A stretch of 64,000 nucleotides of DNA, taken from positions 62,001 to 126,000 of the forward strand of contig NZ_FKII01000049.1 in assembly GCF_900078745.1 (NCBI RefSeq), given 5' to 3'. A program made the translations under genes and the position numbers. The notes beneath the pieces are model-generated. The model worked only from the letters and a program-made list of their open reading frames with translations, ran no database searches and had not been told where the DNA came from. Shown piece after piece: positions 48,751-59,412 of the stretch. The number at the start of each line of letters is the position of its first letter. The stretch's first letter is position 1. The stretch comes from Candidatus Ichthyocystis sparus. Lineage in GTDB: Bacteria > Pseudomonadota > Gammaproteobacteria > Burkholderiales > 2013Ark19i.

Positions 48751-50520
48751 TATGTCCTTCATGATATCCTCTATAAACCATGGCACACACGATGCATGCA
48801 TCCACTCTGGGTGTGCTTTAGCTTTAACAAATGACACTACAGATTTATAAAATGGTGAATTCTTTCTGCAACTACCTTTATTTACCAGTTTGAAGCCATT
48901 TTCTTTTAATTTACTAAATAAATCCACAGTGTTTTGATAGGAAACAATTGGATCAGATTCCTCATGATATAAATTAACAACCATAGAAGATTTAGGGGCT
49001 ATAAATTTTAGTGAAGAAAGTTTATTAGTTATAGTATCAAGCGATAGTGCCGCATCAACATATCCATATTTTCCTTCAAAAAGATCTTGTACAAAAGATT
49101 TTTTTAATAAGCCTATTATGTCGTAAAAAGCAGACTCGAAAGTATTGGCTGGCATATTATTATATGCTGCTACTGATCTTAGGTACCTTCTCATGAAAAC
49201 TGGTAAAAAAAACTGGTGAGAACGAATATAATATAGATATGGATTACTTTTTGAGTCTGTTGAATTAACCATACTAGCGTAAGAAAAAAAAGTTTTTTCC
49301 AAATTATATGGTCCATCAGCAGCATACACATCTTTAACGGAAGATGGATCTATAGACAGCATGTAGCGCGCCATTGCTAGACTAGTATGTGCTCCTTGGG
49401 AAATACCCATGAGATAATTAACATTTTTTAGAGAAATATTATGTCGATTCTCAAAATAACCCCTAATGGCTGTAATGAGATCTGTGTACTCTGAAGCTTC
49501 TGCTACCTGCATAAGGTATGGCTCTACCCTATTTTTAGTTAACCCAAATCCTAGTCCATCTGAGGAAACAACAACATAGCCACGTGAAGCAATAAGTGCT
49601 CCAACTATAGTCTCCAAATTACTTTTTTCAGTCTGTGCAACCCCATTTAAAATGGTAGCATGCTGATATGAAAAAACTGGAATATTGCTGTAATCAATAT
49701 TTTCACCATTGGGAATAATTACTACTGCACTAAGTGAGACAGGAGCTCCATGGGGGTCGATAGTTCTATAAACAGCGTAGTAAAAAGAAACTCCATAAAG
49801 TGAATTTGGATAGATTATATGAGGAAAATAAAGTGACATAACTAGAGATAATGCTGAGCCACTAAAATTTTCTCGTGCTAGTACCGGTAGATTACGGAGG
49901 GTTTCTCTCCCTATAGCATTACCCATAGTAACTATCGCTCTCCATGGACCAGAATCAATCGGCAGATCTATTTCGCGAACATCAAAGGCAATCCTCATAA
50001 ATAATGTATTGAGTTCATCTCTACTGAAATTACTAGTACGATTAATATGGGGTACAACAATACTCAAAGGTAAAATAGACACTAGATGACCTCTAGTATC
50101 TATACGAATTCTTGAGGTAGTAAATGATGAAATTTTACTCCCATTGAAAAATATATTATACCGTTCACCAGCATGCAGGTTCTGCAATGGACGGAGCGTA
50201 ATATCACCATAAAATATATTTTTTTTCTCTGACTCATATTCATCATGTAATAAAATACGAAGGGGAACAGTGTTACCATTGTTGTCTATTAATGTGGGAT
50301 CAAAACAGACGTTAGGCTTTCTAGACATATAAACTATAACTATGTCAGAGTTTACAGGAGCGTTAGGTACTCTATTTTTAGGTAAAACTTGTTCAACAGT
50401 GCATACCTGCCCACCATTAGCATATATATCACCAGCTGAAGCTATTCCTAAGAAGAGGAAAAAATAAAAGGGCAATAGACGCACAAGGCCACTTGCACTG
50501 TTGTAAGATAAAACTGACAT
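48739..50520 (-). CDS. Secreted lipase-like alpha/beta hydrolase
   Basis: The product has 593 residues. An N-terminal signal peptide (hydrophobic LLPFYFFLFLGIASA, likely cleaved after ASA at about residue 29) implies export. An N-terminal domain of about 200 residues precedes an alpha/beta hydrolase domain like secretory (LIP-type) lipases. The nucleophile elbow is GISQGAHTS at about 380, with a candidate Asp in EESDPIV near 530 and a candidate His in HPEWMHASC near 575. PVFSYQHATI and GYVVVSSDGLGFG match the strand and oxyanion regions of that family. Likely substrates are lipids or esters in the host compartment. It converges with the coiled-coil gene and has no obvious operon partner. Confidence 0.75.
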   Translation of the reverse strand: MSVLSYNSASGLVRLLPFYFFLFLGIASAGDIYANGGQVCTVEQVLPKNRVPNAPVNSDIVIVYMSRKPNVCFDPTLIDNNGNTVPLRILLHDEYESEKKNIFYGDITLRPLQNLHAGERYNIFFNGSKISSFTTSRIRIDTRGHLVSILPLSIVVPHINRTSNFSRDELNTLFMRIAFDVREIDLPIDSGPWRAIVTMGNAIGRETLRNLPVLARENFSGSALSLVMSLYFPHIIYPNSLYGVSFYYAVYRTIDPHGAPVSLSAVVIIPNGENIDYSNIPVFSYQHATILNGVAQTEKSNLETIVGALIASRGYVVVSSDGLGFGLTKNRVEPYLMQVAEASEYTDLITAIRGYFENRHNISLKNVNYLMGISQGAHTSLAMARYMLSIDPSSVKDVYAADGPYNLEKTFFSYASMVNSTDSKSNPYLYYIRSHQFFLPVFMRRYLRSVAAYNNMPANTFESAFYDIIGLLKKSFVQDLFEGKYGYVDAALSLDTITNKLSSLKFIAPKSSMVVNLYHEESDPIVSYQNTVDLFSKLKENGFKLVNKGSCRKNSPFYKSVVSFVKAKAHPEWMHASCVPWFIEDIMKDIPSH

Positions 50521-50652
50521 AAAGCTACACCAGGTATATTATTATTAGTCTTGTAGATGTATCTAAAAGCGTCGCCAAATATAGATTCTATATTGTTATA
50601 TTATATAATTGGCGCAGTACACAATGGTAATACAATCGCACACTACCATCAC

Positions 50653-50682
50653 AAAAACACGTATCCCTATGGAGACGTTTTA
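50653..50682 (-). terminator. Candidate terminator after the DUF3567 gene
   Basis: On the minus strand AAAACGTCTCC, loop ATAG, GGATACGTGTTTTTG forms an imperfect stem (one mismatch, one bulge) ending in a T-run. It begins about 18 bases past the DUF3567 stop. Confidence 0.4.
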
Positions 50683-50699
50683 ATAAGCTAAGAGTGACA

Positions 50700-50951
50700 C
50701 TAGTGTACAACAGCAGGCAGACTCATAAAAATATCGAACGACAGCAGCAGATTTTCCAAAAGTTCCTCGGAGTTCTCAATAGCACTATTGGAGTCAAAAG
50801 CCTCCTCCAGCTCTCGCCTGAACCTTATGGCAACACTGCCGGTAATAAACCCTATCAATCCTACATCCTTATTCAAGATTTCATAGGCCTCGTGTTTAGG
50901 GTATTCAACTATAGAATATTTAGGGCTATTATAAACAAGATTTATTGACAA
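50700..50951 (-). CDS. DUF3567 family protein
   Basis: The product has 83 residues. NLVYNSPKYSIVEYP at the N-terminus, a middle ..NKDVGLIGFITGSVAIRFRRELEEAF segment, and a C-terminal LLLSFDIFMSLPAVVH correspond to the small DUF3567 family. That family is typical of betaproteobacteria; its function is unknown to me. TTG at 50951 is chosen as start because GGGAGGGG lies just upstream and the length then matches the family. The frame stays open upstream to 51095, but those residues are not part of the family. It lies downstream of recD by about 245 bases. Confidence 0.78.
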   Translation of the reverse strand: MSINLVYNSPKYSIVEYPKHEAYEILNKDVGLIGFITGSVAIRFRRELEEAFDSNSAIENSEELLENLLLSFDIFMSLPAVVH

Positions 50952-51196
50952 AACCCCTCCCGAAATCACAGTGACATAACGGTCCAAAAAACAAAGCTCC
51001 ACAAAAACACTGGCTCTGATAAAAGCAAGAATTCTGCCCCAAAAAGAACTCTTCACTAAAATGCTCTGACTGATAAAGTTACAGTGACTAACCAAGCAAC
51101 ATTATGGGCACATTAATCTGTTTTGTAAACATCGAATCTATGTAAAAAGAAGTTATTTTTACAGCTCCCAAAAAACTAAGCTCCACACCCAACTAT

Positions 51197-52828
51197 CTAT
51201 AAGAAAAACTTAGATAATTGCTCACGCGAACCACACAACAAAACATGTTCCTTAGCACGAGTTACAGCAGTGTATAACCACACTCTAGAAAGTAATATTT
51301 TTTTTGAATCTGGTAACAAAATAGCAACAGAAGAAAATTGTGAACCTTGCGCCTTGTGAACCGTAACCGCCCAAGCCTCCTTACAAGGAGGCATATCTCT
51401 CCAGGGGATAAATTTCCTGCCACCCTTAAACATAAAAGACACGCCTGGACCCTGGCTTTCCCAATGAAAAACTCCAACATCACCGTTATATAATCCCTTA
51501 TCAGGTGTATTACTTACAACCATTAAAGGCGTTCCAGAAAAAAACAAACAACCCCTGTCTGACCTGTTCAAACGCCTAGAAATTATGCTGCCTATAACCT
51601 TGTTTACATTAGTTACTCCATGCATGCCACCAACAACAGCACACAATACCCTATACTTAAAAAGCGCAAAAAACCATTCACAAACGTCATCACTGCTACG
51701 CAGAGCATCTTCATAAAAACTATACCCATCACATATACGAACCCACCACTCATCAAATGACATACCGTTATAATCAACTATCTCAACATCCGACTTAAAA
51801 TTTTGTTCTATATGTGACCAATACTCAATGTTGCTAGAAATAATAGATTCTGCCAAGACAGGAATTTCCCGAGACAAAAATCTATAATTTGTACGTAAAT
51901 TAATTACAGAAGATAGACATAGGCCTGATGGAAGCAATAACTTCTTGCCTTCTCTAACTAGTTCCCTAAAAATAGAAGCACCATGTATAGGCCCAAGCTG
52001 CCTGCTATCACCAACTAATACAAGCCGTGAATCACATCCTATCCTGTTTAACAGCGATTTTATGAGAGAAATATCCATCATAGACGCTTCATCTACAATA
52101 ATGACATCGAAGTCAAGGAGACTATTTTTTTTATTGTTATAAGGATATCCCAGTAGACTATGAATGGTCTTTACAGAATATTTTAGTTCACATGATTTCC
52201 CATCATCTTTATTAAGCAACAAGCTAACTTGGTTCAAAACACCAACAAGATTCATTGTGGCTTTTCCCGTAGGAGCGCAAAGGGCCACTGACCTTACCAT
52301 TTTTAATTGCTGCAATGCAGTCAATAACCCTACTAGGGTTGTAGTTTTGCCAGTACCAGGACCACCAGTAATCAGTACCCATGGAATAATTAGTGCCGTA
52401 TACACAGCCTGCATTTGATCTGTCCATTGCTCTTCTTCTGTAAAAGCTAGCCTAACTACAGACTCTGCTGCACTAAGATCACAAACAGGGTTAAACACTA
52501 CTTTCTTTGCAAAAAACTCACAAATAAAATATTTATCGCGGACAAAACTTGCCGTAGAAAAATTAAGTCCATCTAGCAAAAACAATGCATCCGTGTTTTC
52601 CTTATTATCAGAAACTATCCCAGTTGCTAATAGGAACTCAACATCATCTGGCAAAACGCACACCTCGCCCCTACCAGACAACCAATTTTTGCAAAATGAT
52701 CGAATATACTTTGCCAGAATAGGCTTAACATCTTCTGAGCAACTAGAAGGTACCTGCCTACAAGACCAATCAACAAATACCCCTATCCATTGTTCTGATA
52801 GTGGAACTTTAATATCACTCCCCTCCAT
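51197..52828 (-). CDS. recD: RecBCD enzyme subunit RecD
   Basis: The product has 543 residues. It is the 5'-3' superfamily 1B helicase subunit of exonuclease V, which processes double-strand breaks. It contains Walker A GGPGTGKTTTLVGLL at about residue 156, VIIVDEASMMDISLI (motif II), LVGDSRQLGPI (motif III), and the C-terminal AVTVHKAQGSQF and LYTAVTRAKEHVLL (motifs V-VI). It is somewhat shorter than the E. coli protein (about 608), mainly at the N-terminus. ATG at 52828 overlaps the recB end by 14 bases, implying coupled translation. A GTG one codon earlier is possible. Confidence 0.93.
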   Translation of the reverse strand: MEGSDIKVPLSEQWIGVFVDWSCRQVPSSCSEDVKPILAKYIRSFCKNWLSGRGEVCVLPDDVEFLLATGIVSDNKENTDALFLLDGLNFSTASFVRDKYFICEFFAKKVVFNPVCDLSAAESVVRLAFTEEEQWTDQMQAVYTALIIPWVLITGGPGTGKTTTLVGLLTALQQLKMVRSVALCAPTGKATMNLVGVLNQVSLLLNKDDGKSCELKYSVKTIHSLLGYPYNNKKNSLLDFDVIIVDEASMMDISLIKSLLNRIGCDSRLVLVGDSRQLGPIHGASIFRELVREGKKLLLPSGLCLSSVINLRTNYRFLSREIPVLAESIISSNIEYWSHIEQNFKSDVEIVDYNGMSFDEWWVRICDGYSFYEDALRSSDDVCEWFFALFKYRVLCAVVGGMHGVTNVNKVIGSIISRRLNRSDRGCLFFSGTPLMVVSNTPDKGLYNGDVGVFHWESQGPGVSFMFKGGRKFIPWRDMPPCKEAWAVTVHKAQGSQFSSVAILLPDSKKILLSRVWLYTAVTRAKEHVLLCGSREQLSKFFL

Positions 52829-55800
52829 CACTGCTTACAAACCTCTCCCAAGATATAATTAAATCTTCTGATGGTCTCTTGAACCAAATGCCAGCACCTC
52901 TTCTCTCACCAAATCCCCTAAGAAAAATATAAAACACCCCACCAAAATGTTTATCGTAAGAATAGTTAGGCAAACTTTGCCTCAACCACAAATGAATTGA
53001 CCATATATATAACATTGCCTGCAGTCCATAGCCTTCATCAAGCATAATCTTATCTAAAGCATCAAATTCATAATTTTCTATATCTAATCCTAGGTCATTA
53101 GTTTTCCAATCAAGAATATAAAACTTTCCATCATGCTCAAAAACCATATCTATTGCACCGCGCAAAAAACCAAATTGCCAATCAGTAGAGGTAGATTTAG
53201 CAGGCCATCCTTGATTTCTCAAAAATTCCATAGTATTGACAACATTTCCAGGAGTCCATGGATACATAAAGTTTAATTCATGCACACGTTTATTAATTGA
53301 TGAAAGTGATATGTCTAAGGGAACAAGCTGTGCTGACACCCAAGCTTTAAGGGAACGAAAAATAATGTCAACTTGATGAGGGTGAAAAAACACATCTTGC
53401 AACATATCACGTTGTATAATTGAGCATTGTTCGTACCAAAGTGAAGAATCGGTATAATCTATAGTTTCTAGTATTTTGTGTACCATAATGCCTAAAAAAC
53501 GAGACCCAGGAATTGATATAAATGAATCCTCCTGTGAAAAAGGCAAAGAGCATTTGGCATTACAAATTGGTGTATAAGTATTTTTAACAAATAGCCTACT
53601 GAAACTAAGGCTATGCCACACTTCCTTAATTAGAAAACGATCACCTGGAAGAGTAAATTTTATTGGCAAATCGTTTTTAGTAGTTAATTGCAAATTGTCG
53701 TTGATTAAATTAATGTTACCAACTATCGACACTCCAGAACAAGTATCACTCCATTCCTGTAATAGATTATCAGACCAATCAAATTTATCACGCAACAACC
53801 ACTCTCTAGAAGTACTAGAACCACCAAATAGCAACCAATTAATTGCATTAAACAAAGGCTCCCTAGATTGCCGTGACTTATAGCTACCTACAACTAAATA
53901 CAGTCTTTCACACGCTCTGGTAAGTGACACATATAGTAACCTAACCTGTTCAGATAGTACCTCCTGTTCATAGCTACACAACCTATTATCATATTGCTCT
54001 GAACCCCAATCACAGCAATATCCTCCTTTGTCTCTAACTATTAATGGAAATATAGATGATATAGCAGAAGATGACCAAGCAAATGGACAAAATACAAATT
54101 GATACTCTAGACCTTTAGCAGAATGCTGAGTAACAATGGAAACTGCGTCAGTATTATTTTCAACACGTAACTGGCTATCCTCTGGTATACTGCCCTGAAT
54201 GGCTTCGTAACGACGTTTATCAATTTCATCTATTACTGTAAGTAGGTCATTATATTTTATCCAATATGATTGAATAATATCCATTAAATGAAATAAATTA
54301 GCTAAATGTCTCTTTCCATTATCAAGTTTTATTATGCGATCTATTATGCCGTAGTTATAACAGCATTTGTAAAACACACTTGCTAACCCACATATATGTA
54401 TAAGTTCTGCTTCACGCGCAAAATTATGTAAAAATTTACTATATAAAGGTGATTTATAATCTAAATTATTTATATTTAGGCCCATCATGGGTGTCATTAA
54501 AAAGGCCCTATACTTGTAAGCATCATTAGGATCATATAATGCCCATAAAAAAAGAGTTATCCATTGCAACTCTTCAGACATAAAAACACTTGATTGATGA
54601 TTTTGAATAGTAGGAATTCCTCGCTTTCTTAATGAATTACTCACTAGATTGGCTTGTGCATGTGAACGCACCAAAACAACTATATCCCTAAGTTTAAAAT
54701 CTCTATCTGCCCAAGCAAGTTCTTTATTCTGTACCTTAAGTAAAAGGTCTAAAATTTTGTCGGCAACATGCTCTGCTGACCAATATGATGATTGAGTTTT
54801 ATTTAAAGATTGAGGTAAGCAAGAAATTTGTATAGGACTATCTTCATTATCACTCAACAAAACAGATTTTCTCATTGATTTTAATGGATATAATTTAATT
54901 CCATGTGAAACAAATGGATCAGTTTTGTTATTAAAAAGATGAAAAATACCATCTAACAGGTAAGGAACAGATCTATAGTTATCAGTAAGAGTATACTTAG
55001 TAACATTTTTGTCATTAGATATATCCATATATTCATCTATATCTGCACCACGAAAACCATAAATCGCCTGCTTTGGATCTCCGACATGAGCAATAAATTG
55101 ATTCGGTAGGGAAAAAATACGACGAAATATTTCTTGCTGCAAAAAATCTGTATCTTGACATTCATCAATTAAGACAGCAGGAAATTGCCCAGCTAAATAT
55201 AAAACCACATCTTCTTTTTTATTAAGTAAGTTATATAACAATTTCAATAGATCATCGTAAAAAACTACCTTTTGTCTACCCTTCTCCTCTGTCAAAAAAT
55301 GATGAACTTTTTGGGTTATAAAATACCAAAAATGTGAACTATCATATTTAAACCACTTATCTACAATACTAGAAAGGTGTTTAAGTTTTGAAACTGCATC
55401 AATCAATGGGTGGTAATACATTTTTTCTGATTTTTTTAGTGATTTTTCTAAAGAAGGATAGGTTAGTATATCCCATTCATTTTCCCAATTAAAAATATCA
55501 GAAGATAAAATATAAGCTTTTAATAAATTAAAAGCTTCTTGCAGTTTATCATTATTATACTTTCGTAAATTGAAGGATCCACTGCAAAGATTTTCTATTA
55601 TTCCCTGTATAACATTTTCGGAATTTATAATAAGTGCAATTACCTTCCTGATTTCTATAATATCCTTATATATATCCGAGATATGTATTTCTGGAATAGA
55701 TGGAAAGCACCATTTAATCTCTTGGCGAAAAATCCAATTTTTCATGAAAGACATTACTTTTTTAGTATTATAATAGCTATCTAATAGCGTTTTAAATGCC

Positions 55801-56327
55801 CACTGTGAGTACTCATTATATTGTGTGGGCCAATATTTGGGGCTAAAGAATAATCGCATAGCTTGTATTACAGCAGATTCATAAATAGTACAACTATTAG
55901 AAACAACAGTTTGTTCTAGTATCCATCCTGAATCAATAGATAATTCTTTCAATACACGTTGGCAAAAACCATGAATTGTATATATTGCCGCTTGGTCAAA
56001 ATCATATAGAGCAGATCTTATAGAGGATAGCAAATCATCACGCGATCTAATAGAGTGGAGTGATTTTAACCATTCATATTCAACAAGTAATTCTTCTTTA
56101 TTAGTAGCTAAATATTGTGATATTTCAGTTAATCTATAGCGAATTCTATGGCTTAATTCCGCAACTGCGGAACGTGTATAGGTTACTACCAATATAGACT
56201 GTACAGTATAATTCTTCTCAACTAATAGTCGCAGGTATAGTGACACGATACTCCATGTTTTTCCAGTACCAGCACTTGCTTCGATTAAAAAACGACCGTT
56301 AAGAGGAATAGACCAAACAAAGTGCAT
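52815..56327 (-). CDS. recB: RecBCD enzyme subunit RecB
   Basis: The product has 1,170 residues. It is the 3'-5' UvrD-type helicase plus nuclease subunit. It contains Walker A EASAGTGKTWSIVSLYLRLL at the N-terminus, VVTYTRSAVAEL (motif Ia), VLIDECQDTDFLQQEIF (motif II), HVGDPKQAIYGFRGAD (motif III), TQHSAKGLEYQFVFCPF (motif V) and LLYVSLTRACERLYLVVG (motif VI). The C-terminal nuclease domain has GAIDMVFEHDGKFYILDWKT, which carries the D..DxK metal site. ATG at 56327 overlaps the recC stop (TGATG), and a GTG lies one codon before. The gene order recC-recB-recD is fully overlapping. Confidence 0.95.
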   Translation of the reverse strand: MHFVWSIPLNGRFLIEASAGTGKTWSIVSLYLRLLVEKNYTVQSILVVTYTRSAVAELSHRIRYRLTEISQYLATNKEELLVEYEWLKSLHSIRSRDDLLSSIRSALYDFDQAAIYTIHGFCQRVLKELSIDSGWILEQTVVSNSCTIYESAVIQAMRLFFSPKYWPTQYNEYSQWAFKTLLDSYYNTKKVMSFMKNWIFRQEIKWCFPSIPEIHISDIYKDIIEIRKVIALIINSENVIQGIIENLCSGSFNLRKYNNDKLQEAFNLLKAYILSSDIFNWENEWDILTYPSLEKSLKKSEKMYYHPLIDAVSKLKHLSSIVDKWFKYDSSHFWYFITQKVHHFLTEEKGRQKVVFYDDLLKLLYNLLNKKEDVVLYLAGQFPAVLIDECQDTDFLQQEIFRRIFSLPNQFIAHVGDPKQAIYGFRGADIDEYMDISNDKNVTKYTLTDNYRSVPYLLDGIFHLFNNKTDPFVSHGIKLYPLKSMRKSVLLSDNEDSPIQISCLPQSLNKTQSSYWSAEHVADKILDLLLKVQNKELAWADRDFKLRDIVVLVRSHAQANLVSNSLRKRGIPTIQNHQSSVFMSEELQWITLFLWALYDPNDAYKYRAFLMTPMMGLNINNLDYKSPLYSKFLHNFAREAELIHICGLASVFYKCCYNYGIIDRIIKLDNGKRHLANLFHLMDIIQSYWIKYNDLLTVIDEIDKRRYEAIQGSIPEDSQLRVENNTDAVSIVTQHSAKGLEYQFVFCPFAWSSSAISSIFPLIVRDKGGYCCDWGSEQYDNRLCSYEQEVLSEQVRLLYVSLTRACERLYLVVGSYKSRQSREPLFNAINWLLFGGSSTSREWLLRDKFDWSDNLLQEWSDTCSGVSIVGNINLINDNLQLTTKNDLPIKFTLPGDRFLIKEVWHSLSFSRLFVKNTYTPICNAKCSLPFSQEDSFISIPGSRFLGIMVHKILETIDYTDSSLWYEQCSIIQRDMLQDVFFHPHQVDIIFRSLKAWVSAQLVPLDISLSSINKRVHELNFMYPWTPGNVVNTMEFLRNQGWPAKSTSTDWQFGFLRGAIDMVFEHDGKFYILDWKTNDLGLDIENYEFDALDKIMLDEGYGLQAMLYIWSIHLWLRQSLPNYSYDKHFGGVFYIFLRGFGERRGAGIWFKRPSEDLIISWERFVSSDGGE

Positions 56328-59300
56328 CACACCAACATTTTAAAATAAGATGACCAAACTAAATTAGCATAATATTCAAAATTTGGATTACATAGGGCAT
56401 CTATTCTGCCAAAATCGTACAAGAGATGGTAGTATGGATCGTCTTGCTCACCATGATGCCACTCACTTCCTCTCCAAATGCGGTATGCTGATGCTAAATC
56501 CTTTTCCTTGGTCGTATATTCATATGATGTTCTGGGAAAAAATGGAATTGGCTCTTTTTGAGATTGCATGCAAATAGAAATTATGTCTTCCCAAATGCAA
56601 CTAGCACTACTCTTTTCAATTACTTCCAATTTAATAGCATCATCTGGTGCAACAAGCAAGCTTGGATATTTGGGAGAGGAAGCAATACAATAAAAAACGT
56701 GCTCAATCCAAAATCTTAGGTAATCACAAATAGATAAGCATGGAAGTATTTTAATCATGCGCTTCCTATTAGTAATAACAGAGCCATAACATCCTGATTC
56801 AATCTCATATGATTCTTCACCTAAATCAATGTGAGAAACCCCACTTGCAGAGAGATATTGACGAACTGCAGCAACACTTTGACAGAGCAAGCCCCACTCC
56901 CTCTCTCCATATATACCATAAGGAAAATCTATACTCTGTTTAGCATCTAAAAAGGAAACATCAGACGTCAGGCAAGACATGATCCACTTCTTCTTGCTAG
57001 AAAAATTAAGATAAAAAGGCTCATAATCATTCCTTGGGTAGTACATATTACTAGCACGTATATTAGCTATCTTTGTCATGAAATAGCGCACTGGGTGATT
57101 AAGTATGCTCACTACCTTATCTAGGGAAATATCTTCTAGCGAAGATGATACAATATAGTCAAGAGAATCAGATCCACTACAAGGAACATTGCAGGATGCC
57201 TCATCTGCGCTAGCAGAAAAACATACCTGATACGGCATATGTTCGTGAACAAAATACTTCTCTACCTCATCACTTGAAGATAAGCTGTTACAAAATGGCA
57301 TCTTATCTGACAAGTAACGCATAATATCTTCTATCAAACTCGATGGAACACGTAGTGAGTTTGTAGTTTGATCCCATGCAACATAACTTAGGTGTAAGTA
57401 GTCCAAATGCATCAAAGCATCCAAAAACGCCGCTCTATCGTCCCTAGTACAATGCTCATCTCCAGGACGAGGAAACAAAGACATTAGATCGTAACGACAC
57501 TTAGTAACCGAGCGTGGAAATACCCCTTCTTCCAAGCCCAAGCACGCCAAAAATTTGTACGGTAACCCAGACAAAGAACCATAACAAGTAAATGTAACAG
57601 ATCCAGATGGAACCCCACCCCTTAAAGGATCACGGAAAGTATCCTTTAGCATCTCCACAATTAGTTGAAATTCTACAAGCTCCGATCCCTCATAAAATGA
57701 AGATAAAACTTGATTCCATTGCACAGAGATCTCTTCAAAAATATCATTTTTTCTTGCGGGACACCACTTAGTTATGGAATCTTTAATCCAGGCAACCCAG
57801 GTTACTATACGATGCTTGCGTCTTAGTCTATCCGGCCAATCTTTTAACAAATCCACTAAAAGTGACAGTACCTCCATTTGTTCTGTACTAAAAGAAATTC
57901 CTAACTCCTCAGATTCCCCGCAACAAAAGCTTCTAAACAATCGTTCTAAGGCAAACATCCATGTATGTCTATGCTCATCAACAGCCCAATCTGCTCGATG
58001 TGATGAATCTAAGCCCCAACGCACACCAAGATTGTAAATAATATTCTCTAGTTCCTGCCATTCATTTTGTTCAATATTGAATGCCAGCCTTACTACTGGC
58101 AATCTAAGCCAAGATAAAACTACAGAATATTCATAACGAGAATTTATAACACTAAGCCATTGGGTAATAGCAACATACATATCTACTATTTCCGTACTTG
58201 GCAATCCTGTTATGGTGTAAGGTATAGAGTATTGTGCATTGGAAAACACTGCATCCACCCAAGCTGCATTTGAGGCTAGATCTGGAATCCAAACCAATAC
58301 ATCAGCAGGGCACAGTGATCTGTCTTCATGGAAAAGTTTTTGAAGGAAACGATGCAAAACGTGTAGCTCATCTACAAAACTATGACATCTATGTATTTGC
58401 AAAGAATCATCTGGCAACCAATTTCCCTTGTTAGACCAGGTTAAAATATCGCTTTGCATACTATGTAATGTTGTATCGGGGGTAATATCAGAAAAATTTT
58501 CTTCTACTGGTAGGTCATTTTTTAGTAGCCACTCAACTAACTCACAACGCGCCCTACCCCATGATGCAAGAAGAAAATTACCAGTTTCAATACTGCTACC
58601 TATAGAAGAGGGGGTCATATCTCCCTTATGACAGATATCACCCCAGTAATGCTCACATGGATTTATAACCCAGACGGAAACATCCATCCACAAAGATAAA
58701 GCATAATAGGCAGACAAATATAGTGGAGGCAATGTGGACAAGCAAAATAAGGTGATAGATTTAGGAGCATGATCCGGCAAGGGATAAACATTAGTGCTAT
58801 AAAGGTGTTGTATCCAACTAGATAAAATTTCTGATGACAATAAATCATTAGATACGACCTTGTTCCAAAGAGACGACTGCCAGATTTCATCTGGATTACT
58901 TGAAAAAAGCTCTCCTTTTTTCCAAATAGCTAGCCAATCTGGTCTATACCTGTCATATCTTTCCCATATGTTAAGTAATTGCAAAGCCCAACGATATCTA
59001 TGAACATCGGTAAAAGTTTCACTAGGAGCAAAATCGTGTTCGTGATGATTAGCGAGTTCACACCAAAGCTTATAAAGACGCTCACTTTGGTTTTTTTTAA
59101 TGATTTTTTCATCAACACGCCCATCAAAGTAACCTACCATTGACCATAAAAAAGTAGCCGGAAAATCAAAGGAAAAACCAATACAAACACCACTATTCTT
59201 AGTTACTTGGTAAGACAAAAAATCTGCGTGTCCTCTACTTGGAACAATAAAGCGATGGGTCCTTTCCCAAATGCTCTCCTTGGAGAAGGAATTAAATACA

Positions 59301-59344
59301 TCTAGGTCATTAAGTTGATTAATCAACTTTACCCGTATGGCCAC
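56327..59344 (-). CDS. recC: RecBCD enzyme subunit RecC
   Basis: The product has 1,005 residues. RecC holds the complex together and scans for Chi; it is a degenerate helicase/nuclease. Recognisable family segments are FIVPSRGHADFLSYQV near the N-terminus, SITLFCLSTLPPLYL, IHRCHSFVDELHVLHRFL, DVLVWIPDLASNAAWVDAVF, YTITGLPS, VTFTCYGSLSGLPYKFLACLGLEEGVFPR and the RDDRAAFLDALM motif. It lacks Walker A, as expected. The ATG start at 59344 lies 29 bases from the -35 box of the divergent tRNA-Asn. It is the first gene of the recCBD group. Confidence 0.92.
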   Translation of the reverse strand: MAIRVKLINQLNDLDVFNSFSKESIWERTHRFIVPSRGHADFLSYQVTKNSGVCIGFSFDFPATFLWSMVGYFDGRVDEKIIKKNQSERLYKLWCELANHHEHDFAPSETFTDVHRYRWALQLLNIWERYDRYRPDWLAIWKKGELFSSNPDEIWQSSLWNKVVSNDLLSSEILSSWIQHLYSTNVYPLPDHAPKSITLFCLSTLPPLYLSAYYALSLWMDVSVWVINPCEHYWGDICHKGDMTPSSIGSSIETGNFLLASWGRARCELVEWLLKNDLPVEENFSDITPDTTLHSMQSDILTWSNKGNWLPDDSLQIHRCHSFVDELHVLHRFLQKLFHEDRSLCPADVLVWIPDLASNAAWVDAVFSNAQYSIPYTITGLPSTEIVDMYVAITQWLSVINSRYEYSVVLSWLRLPVVRLAFNIEQNEWQELENIIYNLGVRWGLDSSHRADWAVDEHRHTWMFALERLFRSFCCGESEELGISFSTEQMEVLSLLVDLLKDWPDRLRRKHRIVTWVAWIKDSITKWCPARKNDIFEEISVQWNQVLSSFYEGSELVEFQLIVEMLKDTFRDPLRGGVPSGSVTFTCYGSLSGLPYKFLACLGLEEGVFPRSVTKCRYDLMSLFPRPGDEHCTRDDRAAFLDALMHLDYLHLSYVAWDQTTNSLRVPSSLIEDIMRYLSDKMPFCNSLSSSDEVEKYFVHEHMPYQVCFSASADEASCNVPCSGSDSLDYIVSSSLEDISLDKVVSILNHPVRYFMTKIANIRASNMYYPRNDYEPFYLNFSSKKKWIMSCLTSDVSFLDAKQSIDFPYGIYGEREWGLLCQSVAAVRQYLSASGVSHIDLGEESYEIESGCYGSVITNRKRMIKILPCLSICDYLRFWIEHVFYCIASSPKYPSLLVAPDDAIKLEVIEKSSASCIWEDIISICMQSQKEPIPFFPRTSYEYTTKEKDLASAYRIWRGSEWHHGEQDDPYYHLLYDFGRIDALCNPNFEYYANLVWSSYFKMLV

Positions 59345-59372
59345 TATATACCCAAATGTACAATTAACAGTC

Positions 59373-59401
59373 TTGACCGAGGTAGCCTAATTATACATAA
59401 T
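59373..59401 (+). promoter_or_regulatory. Promoter of tRNA-Asn
   Basis: TTGACC and CATAAT are separated by 17 bases, placing the start of transcription about 5 bases before the tRNA. The -35 box has one mismatch to consensus and so does the -10 box. It lies in the 68-base gap between recC and the tRNA. Confidence 0.65.
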
Positions 59402-59412
59402 GTCGACTTTGT

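Noticed and set aside
50952-51095. N-terminal extension of the DUF3567 gene
   Set aside because: The extra 48 codons do not belong to the family, and a strong GGGAGGGG site precedes the internal TTG.
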